Source: Sinomonas sp. P10A9 (GTDB lineage Bacteria > Actinomycetota > Actinomycetes > Actinomycetales > Micrococcaceae). Taken from it: a stretch of DNA of 64,000 nt. Shown here piece after piece: positions 1 through 8,393 of the stretch. Where the stretch lies: contig NZ_CP163302.1 of assembly GCF_041022165.1 (NCBI RefSeq), positions 434,001 through 498,000 of the forward strand, given 5' to 3'. Position numbers and translations under genes: made by a program. Under the pieces are notes generated by a model, which was given only the letters and a program-made list of their open reading frames with translations, was not told where the DNA came from and made no database searches. Every line of letters begins with the position of its first letter. Position 1 is the first letter of the stretch.

Positions 1-57
1 AGTATTCCACGAACGCGGCTCCCTCGGCCCGGCGTAGAAAGGCCAGGAGGGACTGCT

Positions 58-1101
58 TCAGCCGGCGTGCTCGGCGCGGGCGGGCGCCTGGCCTGTCGAG
101 GCCCGCACCTCGAGGTGGGTGGGCATGACGGCAAGCCTGCGGACCGTCGCTGCGTGCAGCGGATCGAGCTGCGCGAGGAGCATCGAGACGGCGGTGCGCC
201 CGGCCTGCTCGATCGGCGAGGCGATCGTGGTCAGCGGCGGGTTGCAGAAGTCGGCCCCGAAGATGTTGTCGCAGCCCACGATGCTCATGTCCTCAGGCAC
301 GCGGACGCCGCGCTCGCGGAAGCGTTGGAGCATGCCGATCGCGATGAGGTCGTTGAACGCGATGACGGCCGTCGCGCCCGTGCGCAGGGCAGCGTCGGCA
401 GCTGCAGCACCGGATGAGGTCTTCGGGGAGTAGGGCCCCACGCGGGTCGCCGTCATCCCGCGCCGCGCGGCGGCCTCTTCGATCGCCTTCCAGCGGCGGT
501 GTGTCGACCACGAGCTCGTCGGGCCGCCTACGTAGGTCACCCTCGTGTGCCCGAGCGAGGCGAGGTGCTCGAGCGCCTGGACCATAGCGCTGGGGGTGTC
601 GATGAGCACGGTGGGGGCGTCTGCCGTCGCGCGGTTGATCGTCACGAGCGGCTGGAGGCGCGCGGCCTCGGTGAGCTGGACATCGGTGAGGCGCGACGCC
701 GCGAGGATGATTCCGTCCGCGGTGCGGCGCAGCTTGCGCAGGGCATCGAGTTCGACGTCGGTCGCCTCCTCAGTGTCGACGAGCAGCTGTGTGTAGCCCG
801 CCGCCTTGAGCTGGTTCTGCGTGCCGCGGATGATGTCGAAGTAGAACGGGTTGGTCACGTCGGGCACGAGGACCGCGATGATGCCCGTGCGCCCCGAGCT
901 CAGCCCGCGGGCTTGGGAACTCGGCACGTAGTGCAGCTCTGCTGCGATCTTCTCGATGCGCTCGCGGGTGCGGGCGTTGACGCGCTGCGGGTTGGAAAGA
1001 GCGCGGGATACGGTCGACGTCGCGACGCCGGCCCGTTCGGCGATGTCGCGGATGGTGGGCATCCGCTCGGAGGCCTCGATGGCCCCGGAAGACTCTGTCA
1101 T
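58..1101 (-). CDS. LacI-family repressor of the glucuronide locus
   Basis: A LacI-type regulator of 347 residues from the chosen ATG. The N-terminal helix-turn-helix (about residues 15-60) contains IRDIAERAGVATSTVSRAL; the rest is the periplasmic-binding-protein-like sugar sensor, including VPDVTNPFYFDIIRG and a C-terminal dimerisation region. It is divergent from the sugar ABC operon. An in-frame ATG at 1137 is possible but would place the start inside the palindromic operator, so 1101 is preferred; 1110 and 1062 are further candidates. Three copies of the same palindrome precede the three operons to its right, so it probably represses all of them and itself, with an uronate or uronate-derived acid as inducer. 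The family call is secure; effector and regulon are inferred. Confidence 0.9.
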   Translation of the reverse strand: MTESSGAIEASERMPTIRDIAERAGVATSTVSRALSNPQRVNARTRERIEKIAAELHYVPSSQARGLSSGRTGIIAVLVPDVTNPFYFDIIRGTQNQLKAAGYTQLLVDTEEATDVELDALRKLRRTADGIILAASRLTDVQLTEAARLQPLVTINRATADAPTVLIDTPSAMVQALEHLASLGHTRVTYVGGPTSSWSTHRRWKAIEEAAARRGMTATRVGPYSPKTSSGAAAADAALRTGATAVIAFNDLIAIGMLQRFRERGVRVPEDMSIVGCDNIFGADFCNPPLTTIASPIEQAGRTAVSMLLAQLDPLHAATVRRLAVMPTHLEVRASTGQAPARAEHAG

Positions 1102-1122
1102 GACTTCCATTGGAGCAGGCTT

Positions 1123-1146
1123 GGCAAATTTTGGCAATCGCTTGCC
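1123..1146. promoter_or_regulatory. Operator 1, LacI-type, with direct half-site
   Basis: Palindrome GGCAATCGCTTGCC at 1133-1146 with an additional GGCAA at 1123-1127, exactly 10 bp upstream of the palindrome's left arm. The same layout recurs at 8298-8322 and 10304-10327. It lies in the divergent region between the LacI gene and the ABC transporter. Binding by the LacI protein is inferred from position and from the symmetric CG-centred form typical of the family. Confidence 0.8.
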
Positions 1147-1170
1147 GCCATGTTTTGCTCTTCCTAGACT
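1142..1170 (+). promoter_or_regulatory. Promoter of the ABC-uxaC-uxuB operon
   Basis: TTGCCG (1142-1147) and TAGACT (1165-1170) are separated by 17 bp, fitting a housekeeping sigma promoter. The -35 hexamer is formed by the right arm of operator 1, so repressor binding would directly exclude RNA polymerase. The predicted start is near 1177, leaving a leader of about 65 nt before the binding-protein gene. Confidence 0.6.
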
Positions 1171-1241
1171 CGCTAGTGCTGCTCACGGTTGTGGGCTGCG
1201 TCACGAAATCCGATGCAATGAGTACTCAAAGAGGAGACACC

Positions 1242-2597
1242 ATGCGGATGCGCACCTCCGCCAAGCTGGCCGCCGTCGCGGCAGCAGCGGCACTTGCCCT
1301 CACAGCCTGCGGTTCAGGCGGCTCGTCAGGGGGCTCGTCTGGCGGGGCCGTCAACGGTGCCGGCAAGACGCTCAACGTCCTGGTCAACGTCAACACGCTC
1401 TACCCCGAGCAGCAGAAGCAGTGGATGTCGGACATCGCTGCGAAGTTCAAGACCCAGACCAGCGCCGACCTCAAGTTCGAGACCTTCACTTCCGCCAACG
1501 ACGAGCTCACGCGCATCCAGACGTCGGTGGTGTCCGGCCAGGGGCCGGACGTGTACTCGCTCGGCACGACCTTCACGCCGACGGCCTACGCGACCAAGGC
1601 CTTCGTGACGCTCACCGACGACGACTGGAAGAAGGTCGGCGGCAAGGACCGGTTCAACCAGGCTGCCCTCGGCATCTCCGGCCCGGACAAGGACCACCTC
1701 GCGGGCGTCCCGTTCGTGAGCCGGCCGTTCGTCATGGCCTACAACAAGGACATCCTCAAGGCAGCGGGCATCGACAAGCCCGCGACAACGTGGGATGGCC
1801 TCCTCGACCAGGCCAAGAAGACCACCGACGCGGCCAAGGGCCAGTATGGCCTCGCCGTCGCCTACAAGGACAACTTCGACCCGTGGAAGTACATCTGGGC
1901 CATGTCAGTCCAGGCGGGCAACCCGCTCGTTGACGGCAAGACGGCCAAGCTCGACGACCCGGCCGTCAAGAAGGGCTACGAGACGTACTTCGGCTGGTTG
2001 ACCAACAACAAGGTCGTCAACCCCGCCTCGGTCGGGTGGAGCAACGCCCAGGCGCTCGCAGACTTCGCCGCCGGCAAGGCCGCGTTCTTCCCGATGACGA
2101 CTTCGAACTCGATCCCGACGCTCGAGAAGTCGGCGCTCAAGGACAAGTACGACTACGCCCTCATGCCCGTCGCGGCGCCGGGCGACTCGTCGCCGAAGTC
2201 CGGGGCGACCCCCGCGGCGTCGATCCTCTCCGGGGACAACGTGGTCGTGGCGGATTACTCGAAGAACAAGGACCTCGCGTTCGCGTACATCAATCTCGTC
2301 ACCAGCAAGGATGAGCAGCTGAACTACCAGAAGACCTTCGGTGACCTGCCCGCGAACGCCGAGGCGCTCGCGTCCCTGACCTCCGCGCCGCACATGGCAC
2401 CGATCACCGACGCCGCGAAGCAGTCGTTCGCGACCCCGTTCACCGGTGCGTGGAGCGACATCCAGCTCGCCCTGCTCAACGTCACGGTCCAGAGCGTCCC
2501 GGACCTCGCCTCGGGCAACGTGTCCGACTCGGCGCTGAGCCAGCGCATCAAGGATGCGCAGACCAAGGCCCAGCAGTCCCTCGACCGGGCGAAGTGA
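1242..2597 (+). CDS. Sugar ABC transporter substrate-binding lipoprotein
   Basis: Extracellular solute-binding protein (family 1, MalE/UgpB type), 451 residues. The start at 1242 follows an AGAGGAGA ribosome site and gives a classic lipoprotein signal, with positive MRMRTSAK, a hydrophobic Ala/Leu stretch and the lipobox LTAC before a Gly/Ser linker. It should be anchored outside the membrane and deliver its ligand to the two permeases that follow. As first gene of an operon that continues into uxaC and uxuB, it probably binds a uronate, a glucuronide or an oligosaccharide containing uronic acid; the ligand cannot be read from the sequence. A longer in-frame extension to 1110 has no signal logic and is not used. 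Confidence 0.9.
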   Translation: MRMRTSAKLAAVAAAAALALTACGSGGSSGGSSGGAVNGAGKTLNVLVNVNTLYPEQQKQWMSDIAAKFKTQTSADLKFETFTSANDELTRIQTSVVSGQGPDVYSLGTTFTPTAYATKAFVTLTDDDWKKVGGKDRFNQAALGISGPDKDHLAGVPFVSRPFVMAYNKDILKAAGIDKPATTWDGLLDQAKKTTDAAKGQYGLAVAYKDNFDPWKYIWAMSVQAGNPLVDGKTAKLDDPAVKKGYETYFGWLTNNKVVNPASVGWSNAQALADFAAGKAAFFPMTTSNSIPTLEKSALKDKYDYALMPVAAPGDSSPKSGATPAASILSGDNVVVADYSKNKDLAFAYINLVTSKDEQLNYQKTFGDLPANAEALASLTSAPHMAPITDAAKQSFATPFTGAWSDIQLALLNVTVQSVPDLASGNVSDSALSQRIKDAQTKAQQSLDRAK

Positions 2598-2616
2598 GCT
2601 GCGGACTCGACCCCGC

Positions 2617-3681
2617 GTGACTGACATGAACACTGCAAGCACCCCTTCGCCGGAGACCCGGCCTGCCGCATCCGCGGCGGGCCGGGCCGCCCGGCCCGCC
2701 CCGTCCGGCACCAACAGGACCAACACGGGCAGCACCAGCACCAGCTCGGGAAGCTCCGTGCCGACCCCCACCCCGGACAAGCCGCGCCGCGGCCTGTCCG
2801 AGCGGAACCGTCCCCTGTGGATGCTCCTGCCGGGCGGACTCCTGATGACCATCGTCATCCTGATCCCGCTCCTGCTGGGCCTCTACATGTCCCTCCTGGA
2901 CCTCGACCAGTACACCCTGCGCCAGTGGATCGCCTCGCCGTTCATCGCGTTCGGCAACTACGTCGAGGCTGTCACCCAGACCACCCTCTTCCACGCCGTC
3001 TGGCTGAGCGTCTCGTACTCGTTCATCGCGACCGTCATCGCCCTGCCGATCGGCATCGCCGCGGCTGTGGCGACGCAGAACGCGTTCAAGGGCCGCGCCG
3101 TCGTGCGATCTGTCTTCCTCATTCCCTACATCCTGCCGTCCTTCGTGGTCGCGACCGTGTGGCGCACGATGTTCCAGCCGCAGGGCGTGGTAGACCACTC
3201 GTTCGGCCTCTTCGGAATCGACCCGGGGCTGTGGCTCAACGGGCCCAACACGTACGGGGCCATCATCTTCGTGCAGGTCTGGGCATCGTGGCCGTTCGTC
3301 TACCTGCTCGCACTCTCGGGCCTGCAGTCCGTGGACCACGAGGTGCACGAGGCATCGGCGCTGGACGGCGCCCTGTGGTGGACCAAGCTCCGGTACGTCG
3401 TGTTCCCGTACCTCAAGGGTCCGGTCTCCCTCGCCTTCATCATCGGGATGCTGAACCACATCAACAACTTCACACTGCCGTACGTGATGTTCGGGCTCCC
3501 CGCCCCGCACGATGTGGAGCTGCTCCCGATCCTGACCTACGTGACGAGCTTCCAGAGCTTCCGCTTCGGCCTGTCCGCCGCGATGGCCGTGGTTTCGCTC
3601 ATCCTCATCCTGATCCCCCTCTTCATCTACCTCCGCGCCGTCAGGCTTGACGACACCGAATCCCAGGGAGGCCGCAAGTGA
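2617..3681 (+). CDS. Sugar ABC transporter permease (MalF-type)
   Basis: Inner-membrane permease of the CUT1 sugar ABC class, 354 residues. An unusual low-complexity cytoplasmic tail of about 65 residues rich in Pro, Ser and Thr precedes the first membrane span, which begins near residue 67 (LWMLLPGGLLMTIVILIP). About six membrane segments follow. The EAA loop that docks onto the ATPase is visible as EVHEASALDGALWWTK. The start is GTG 2617, with ATG 2626 three codons in as an alternative. Its TGA overlaps the GTG of the next permease, so the two are translationally coupled. No ATPase gene lies nearby. Confidence 0.9.
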   Translation: MTDMNTASTPSPETRPAASAAGRAARPAPSGTNRTNTGSTSTSSGSSVPTPTPDKPRRGLSERNRPLWMLLPGGLLMTIVILIPLLLGLYMSLLDLDQYTLRQWIASPFIAFGNYVEAVTQTTLFHAVWLSVSYSFIATVIALPIGIAAAVATQNAFKGRAVVRSVFLIPYILPSFVVATVWRTMFQPQGVVDHSFGLFGIDPGLWLNGPNTYGAIIFVQVWASWPFVYLLALSGLQSVDHEVHEASALDGALWWTKLRYVVFPYLKGPVSLAFIIGMLNHINNFTLPYVMFGLPAPHDVELLPILTYVTSFQSFRFGLSAAMAVVSLILILIPLFIYLRAVRLDDTESQGGRK

Positions 3682-4601
3682 CCCTCTCACAGACAGTCAC
3701 GAAAACAACGCTGAATCCGCTCGTTGACAGGCCCGGCTCGCGCCAACAGGCGGAGGTCACGCGCCTCATGCCGGGGTGGCTGCTCACCGTCGTCATCGCG
3801 GTGCTCGGCCTGTTCGTCCTCGCCCCGATCGTGTACATCTTCCTCGCGAGCATCAACTCGGACATCTCCGTGGCCCGCGGCGACTTCTGGCCCGCCGAAT
3901 TCACGTTCGACAACTATGTGAAGATCTGGTCGAGCGTGGGGCTTGCGAGCGCACTCGTGAACTCCGTCATCGCGGCCGGCGCCACGGCGGTGATCTCGGC
4001 GGTCCTGTCCATCGGCACGGCCTACGTTCTGGTCCGCTACCAGTTCCGCGGGCGCCTCACGGTGCTGCGCGGCCTCCTCGGTCTGCAGTCGATCCCCGGC
4101 ACGCTCCTCGTCCTGCCGGTCTTCGTCCTGTTCTCCTCGGCCGCGACGTACCTCGGGGTCACAGTGATCGGAACCCGCTGGGGCCTCATCGTGACGTACC
4201 TGACGTTCGCGCTGCCCTTCTCGACCTGGGTGATGGTCACCTACCTGCGCGGGCTGCCGAAGGAACTCGAGGAGGCCGCGAGGATCGACGGCGCGTCGAA
4301 CCTGGGCATTCTGACGAGGATCATCCTGCCGCTGAGCTGGCCCGGGATCATCGTCTCCGGCATCTTCGCCTTCCTGCTCGGCTGGAACGACGTGCTGTTC
4401 GCGTCGGTCATGACGCGCCCGGACACCCAGACCGCCGCTGTGGCGCTGCAGGTCTTCGCGACCAGCACCGAGGGCGGTGCGATTCCGTACTACGGGCAGA
4501 TGATGGCCTCGGCCCTCGTCTGCGCCGTGCCCGTCGTGATCCTGTACCTGTTCTTCCAGAAGTATCTAGTGGGCGGCTTGACCGCCGGAGGAGTGAAGTA
4601 G
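3678..4601 (+). CDS. Sugar ABC transporter permease (MalG-type)
   Basis: Second CUT1 permease, 307 residues, with six predicted membrane segments and the EAA motif ELEEAARIDGASNLGILTR. It overlaps the preceding permease by four bases (GTGA) and is followed after three bases by the isomerase gene, so it is an internal member of the operon. With the first permease it would form the heterodimeric channel. Since no nucleotide-binding subunit is encoded in the window, the pair presumably uses a shared MsiK/MalK-like ATPase encoded elsewhere, as is common for actinobacterial sugar importers. Confidence 0.9.
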   Translation: MTLSQTVTKTTLNPLVDRPGSRQQAEVTRLMPGWLLTVVIAVLGLFVLAPIVYIFLASINSDISVARGDFWPAEFTFDNYVKIWSSVGLASALVNSVIAAGATAVISAVLSIGTAYVLVRYQFRGRLTVLRGLLGLQSIPGTLLVLPVFVLFSSAATYLGVTVIGTRWGLIVTYLTFALPFSTWVMVTYLRGLPKELEEAARIDGASNLGILTRIILPLSWPGIIVSGIFAFLLGWNDVLFASVMTRPDTQTAAVALQVFATSTEGGAIPYYGQMMASALVCAVPVVILYLFFQKYLVGGLTAGGVK

Positions 4602-4604
4602 ACC

Positions 4605-5441
4605 GTGTCAGACACCAAGTGGGAACTGTCCGGATTCGGCGACGAGATCGACGCCGACCCGCGTGTCCAGGCAGCGGTGATGCGAGCGCTCGGTGCCAAC
4701 TACATCGAGGTCCGCAGCGCGTGGGGCACCAACATCGTGGACCTCTCCGAGGAGCAGCTCGCCGAGCTCAAGAAGGTCCTCGACGACGCGGCTCTCAAGG
4801 TCTCTGCGATCGCGTCGCCGATCGGGAAGGTCGATATCGCGCTACCCGTGGAGCATGAGGTCGAGCGCCTCGGCCGGGCGCTGCGCGCTGCCGAGGTGCT
4901 CGGCGCGGGCTACATCCGGATCTTCTCGTTCTACTACGAGGGCAAGACCCCCGAGGAGGCCCGCGACGCGGTGATCGAGCGGATGACGGCGCTCGCAAAG
5001 CGGGCGGAGGGCACCGGCGTCGTGCTCGTCCACGAGAACGAGAAGGACATCTTCGGGGACGTTCCGTCGCGAGTGCTGGACATCGTCGAGTCGGTGGACT
5101 CGCCGGCGCTCAAGCTCGCGTGGGACCCGGCCAACTTTGTCCAGGTGGGCGTCAAGCCGTTCACCGAGGGCTACGAGATGCTGCGCCCCCACACCGTCTA
5201 CCTCCAGATCAAGGATGCGCTCGCCGCAACGGGCGCCGTGGTCCCGGCTGGCGAGGGCGACGGCGAGCTGCTCGCCACCGTCGAGGCCTTCCGCGACAGT
5301 GGCTACGCCGGCTTCGTCTCGCTCGAGCCGCACCTCGCGAATGCGTTCGAGCTCGGCGGATTCAGCGGCCCGCAAGCGTTCGGCGTGGCTGCCCGTGCGT
5401 TCGCGAAGGTGCTCGAGAAGGCCGGCGTCGAGGCCAGCTGA
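4605..5441 (+). CDS. Sugar phosphate isomerase/epimerase-like TIM barrel
   Basis: AP-endonuclease-2/xylose-isomerase-like TIM barrel of 278 residues. It starts at GTG 4605, with the N-terminal strand reading LSGFGDEI. Acidic and His residues usual for metal binding in this superfamily are visible in VLVHENEKDIFG (strand 5 region), LAWDPANF and the C-terminal SLEPH. It lies between the sugar permeases and uxaC, so it probably isomerises or epimerises the imported sugar acid or a derivative. The family is clear but the exact reaction is not; this superfamily covers IolE-, IolI- and epimerase-like activities. Confidence 0.75.
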   Translation: MSDTKWELSGFGDEIDADPRVQAAVMRALGANYIEVRSAWGTNIVDLSEEQLAELKKVLDDAALKVSAIASPIGKVDIALPVEHEVERLGRALRAAEVLGAGYIRIFSFYYEGKTPEEARDAVIERMTALAKRAEGTGVVLVHENEKDIFGDVPSRVLDIVESVDSPALKLAWDPANFVQVGVKPFTEGYEMLRPHTVYLQIKDALAATGAVVPAGEGDGELLATVEAFRDSGYAGFVSLEPHLANAFELGGFSGPQAFGVAARAFAKVLEKAGVEAS

Positions 5442-5513
5442 GCCACGCCGGCGCCGTCATGCGCCCAGCGCAACGCGCCAAGACCCGAGCAGAGACTAGA
5501 GAAGAGACCACCC

Positions 5514-6932
5514 GTGACTGACTCCATCGCCGCCAACCCTGACCGACTCCTGCCAGCCGATCCGGGAACTCGCCAGATCGCGCGCGAGCTGCTCGCCGAC
5601 GTCGAGCATCTGCCGATCTTGTCCCCCCACGGCCACGTGCCGGCCGACGTGATCGCGGACGACACCCCGTTCCCCGATCCGACGGCGCTCATCGTGAGCC
5701 CGGACCACTACGTGACCCGCCTCATCCACGCGTCCGGCATCGAGCTCTCCGACCTTCGAGTGGGGGGCACGGCCGACGTCGACTCCCGCACCGCGTGGCG
5801 CAGGTTCGCCGAGGCGTGGCCGCTTTTCGACGGCACCGCCTCCGGCTACTGGCTCCGCAGCTCGTTCGAGCACGTCTTCGGACTTCCCTCTGACCTCGTC
5901 GACAACCTTGGCGCGGACAACGCGGACACCGTGTACGAGGCGATCTCGGCCAAGCTCGCCGAGCCCGGCTTCCGCCCCCGTCAGCTGTTCACGGACTTCG
6001 GCATCGAGGTCCTCGCGACGACCGACGATCCGCTCGACTCCCTCGAGGCACACGCGCGCATCGCCGCGGACGAGTCGTTCGCGGGCCGCGTCCTGCCCAC
6101 CTTCCGCCCCGACCCTTACATCAACCTGGCCCACGCGGAGTGGAGCCAGCGCGTGGACCGGATCACGGCGGAGGCGGGCGACGGCGTCGCCGGCTATGCG
6201 GGCTACCTCCGCGGGCTCGAGAACCGCCGCCGCTACTTCGTCCAGCACGGCGCGGTCTCGGCGGACCACGGTGTCCGCACGCCGCTCACGCTCAAGCTCG
6301 GGCGTGCCGAGGCCGAGGCCCTGTTCGAGAAGGCCCGCCGCGGCGAGGCCACTGCGGCCGACCGTGACGCGTTCGAGGCCCACATGATGTACGAGATGGC
6401 GCGCATGTCCGTCGAGGACGGGCTCGTCATGACCATCCACCCTGGCTCGTTCCGCAACCACCACCGGCCGACGTTCGAGAAGTACGGGGCCGACACGGGC
6501 CACGACATCCCGTTCGCGATCGACTACACGGCGGGCATCAGGGCTCTGCTCGAGGACTTCGGAACGGCCAAGGACTTCCACCTCGTCCTGTTCACGCTCG
6601 ATGAGACGGTGTTCTCGCGCGAGCTCGCGCCGCTCGCGGGCTTCTACCCCTCGGTGTACGTCGGTGCGCCATGGTGGTTCCTCGACGCCCCCGACGCGAT
6701 GATGCGGTTCCGCTCGGCCGTGACCGAGACGACGGGCTTCACCCGCACGTCCGGCTTCATCGACGACACCCGTGCGTTCTGCTCGATCCCCGCCCGCCAC
6801 GACGCCTCCCGCCGAGTCGACGCGAGCTTCCTGGCCCGCCTCGTCGCCGAGCACCGCGTCACCGAGAACCGCGCCCACGAGATCATCGTCGACCTGGTCG
6901 ACGGTTCACCGCGCCGCGTCTTCAAGCTCTAG
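5514..6932 (+). CDS. uxaC: Glucuronate isomerase
   Basis: Uronate isomerase, 472 residues, close to the usual family length of about 470. It converts D-glucuronate to D-fructuronate (and galacturonate to tagaturonate) in the cytoplasm. The amidohydrolase-like metal site motif appears as PILSPHGHV near the N terminus, and SVYVGAPWWFLDAPDAM followed by FIDDTRAF near the C terminus matches the conserved family end. The GTG start is 72 bp after the isomerase-like gene and follows an AGAAGAGA ribosome site. It is directly followed by uxuB, giving two consecutive steps of the Ashwell pathway. Confidence 0.93.
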   Translation: MTDSIAANPDRLLPADPGTRQIARELLADVEHLPILSPHGHVPADVIADDTPFPDPTALIVSPDHYVTRLIHASGIELSDLRVGGTADVDSRTAWRRFAEAWPLFDGTASGYWLRSSFEHVFGLPSDLVDNLGADNADTVYEAISAKLAEPGFRPRQLFTDFGIEVLATTDDPLDSLEAHARIAADESFAGRVLPTFRPDPYINLAHAEWSQRVDRITAEAGDGVAGYAGYLRGLENRRRYFVQHGAVSADHGVRTPLTLKLGRAEAEALFEKARRGEATAADRDAFEAHMMYEMARMSVEDGLVMTIHPGSFRNHHRPTFEKYGADTGHDIPFAIDYTAGIRALLEDFGTAKDFHLVLFTLDETVFSRELAPLAGFYPSVYVGAPWWFLDAPDAMMRFRSAVTETTGFTRTSGFIDDTRAFCSIPARHDASRRVDASFLARLVAEHRVTENRAHEIIVDLVDGSPRRVFKL

Positions 6933-6943
6933 GAGAGACTCCT

Positions 6944-8278
6944 GTGACTGCTGCAGGCACTACCACCGAAATCCCCCTCCTCGGCCGCGAGGGCATGCAA
7001 GCGCCGCCCGTGAGGATCGTCCACCTGGGCCTCGGCGCCTTCCACCGCTCGCACCAGGCCTGGTTCACCGAGCACGCGTCCGACTCGGCGGAGTGGGGCA
7101 TCGCGTCCTTCACGGGGCGCCGGCCCGATGCGGCCCTGACCCTCGCGGCTCAGGATGGCCTCTTCACGCTCATCGAGCGCGGGCCGGAGGGCGATACCTT
7201 CGAGGTCGTCGGCTCGATCGCCGAGGCCGTCGACGGCGCGGACACGGACCGTCTCAACGAGCTCCTCGCCGCCCCGGCCACGGCGCTCGTCACTCTGACC
7301 GTCACCGAGGCCGTCTACGAGAAGCACGACGCCGACTCTCCCCTCGCGCGCCTCGTCCGCGGTCTCGCAGCGCGCCGGGACGCGGGGGCCGGGCCGATCG
7401 CCGTCGTGAGCTGCGACAACGTGGCCGGCAACGGCGAGGTCGCCGAGCGTGCGGTCCTCTCGATCGCCGAGGGTCTGGACGCCGGCTCCGCCGGCCTTGC
7501 CGACTGGATCGGCGACAACGTCAGCTTCGTCGGCACGTCCGTGGACCGCATCACGCCGCGCACGACTCCAGAGGACATCGCAGAGGTGGCCGCCCAGCGC
7601 GGGTACCGTGACGAAGCGCCGGTCGTGGCGGAGCCGTTCGCGAACTGGATCCTCTCGGGCGGTTTTCCGGCGGGACGCCCGCGCTGGGAGGACGCCGGCG
7701 CCCAGTTCGTGGACGACATCGAGCCGTTCGAGAACCGCAAGCTGTGGCTCCTCAACGGGGCGCACTCGCTGCTCGCCTACGCAGGCCAGCTGCGCGGTCA
7801 CACGACGGTTGCCGAGGCAATCGACGACGCCGCGTGCCGCGACGCCGTCGAGGCGTTCTGGAACGAGGCCGCCCGCCACCTGACGCTGCCGGGGCTCGGG
7901 GTGCCCGCGTACCGCGATGCCCTCCTCGAGAGGTTCTCGAACCCGCGGATCGCGCACCATTTGGCCCAGATCGCAGCGGACGGCACCACGAAGCTGCGCA
8001 TGCGGGCCGTGCCCGTGCTGTCGGCCGAGCTCGCGGAGGGCCGGAGTGGGGTGGCCGCGGCACGCATGATCGCGGCCTGGATCGACTTCGTGTCCGCGGC
8101 GGTGGCCTCCGGCACCGACTTCCAGGACCCACTCAAGGAACACATCGTCGCGGCCGCGGGACTCGAGGGACGGGAGCGCACGCAGGCCCTCACCGAACTC
8201 GTCTCCGCCGAGCTCGCGGGAGACCCGCTCGTCGTCTCGCGGATTGATTCCCTCCGCGGCACGCTCGGCGCGGAGTGA
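6944..8278 (+). CDS. uxuB: Mannitol dehydrogenase-family D-fructuronate reductase
   Basis: Long-chain polyol dehydrogenase of 444 residues. The NAD-binding start IVHLGLGAFHRSHQAW, the CDNVAGNG segment and FVGTSVDRITPRTT are signatures of the UxuB/MtlD family. In this context the expected reaction is reduction of D-fructuronate to D-mannonate with NADH, feeding manD just downstream. The GTG start at 6944, after AGGAGAGACT, is 11 bp from the uxaC stop. Tagaturonate or mannitol would be alternative substrates in this family, but the adjacency of uxaC and manD favours fructuronate. It is the last gene of the first transcription unit. Confidence 0.87.
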   Translation: MTAAGTTTEIPLLGREGMQAPPVRIVHLGLGAFHRSHQAWFTEHASDSAEWGIASFTGRRPDAALTLAAQDGLFTLIERGPEGDTFEVVGSIAEAVDGADTDRLNELLAAPATALVTLTVTEAVYEKHDADSPLARLVRGLAARRDAGAGPIAVVSCDNVAGNGEVAERAVLSIAEGLDAGSAGLADWIGDNVSFVGTSVDRITPRTTPEDIAEVAAQRGYRDEAPVVAEPFANWILSGGFPAGRPRWEDAGAQFVDDIEPFENRKLWLLNGAHSLLAYAGQLRGHTTVAEAIDDAACRDAVEAFWNEAARHLTLPGLGVPAYRDALLERFSNPRIAHHLAQIAADGTTKLRMRAVPVLSAELAEGRSGVAAARMIAAWIDFVSAAVASGTDFQDPLKEHIVAAAGLEGRERTQALTELVSAELAGDPLVVSRIDSLRGTLGAE

Positions 8279-8297
8279 CGGCTCTTGGCATCATGAC

Positions 8298-8322
8298 GGC
8301 AAATTGTGGCAATCGATTGCCA
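8298..8322. promoter_or_regulatory. Operator 2, LacI-type, with direct half-site
   Basis: Perfect 16-bp palindrome TGGCAATCGATTGCCA at 8307-8322, with GGCAA at 8298-8302 placed 10 bp upstream of the palindrome's own GGCAA. It is the most symmetric of the three copies and lies between uxuB and manD, indicating a separately regulated second transcription unit. Confidence 0.85.
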
Positions 8323-8345
8323 TGCGACCACCGCCCAACTAGGCT
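8317..8345 (+). promoter_or_regulatory. Promoter of manD-gntK
   Basis: TTGCCA (8317-8322) is the right arm of operator 2, and TAGGCT (8340-8345) follows after 17 bp. The geometry is the same as at the first and third operators. The predicted transcript starts near 8352, about 40 nt before manD. Confidence 0.6.
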
Positions 8346-8393
8346 GAAGTACACATCCCCTCCGGCAGCGCCCAGCAGTGAAAGGAAGCGACA

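Noticed and set aside
1..57. Possible gene end at the left edge
   Set aside because: Too short to assign; no recognisable protein end or hairpin seen.
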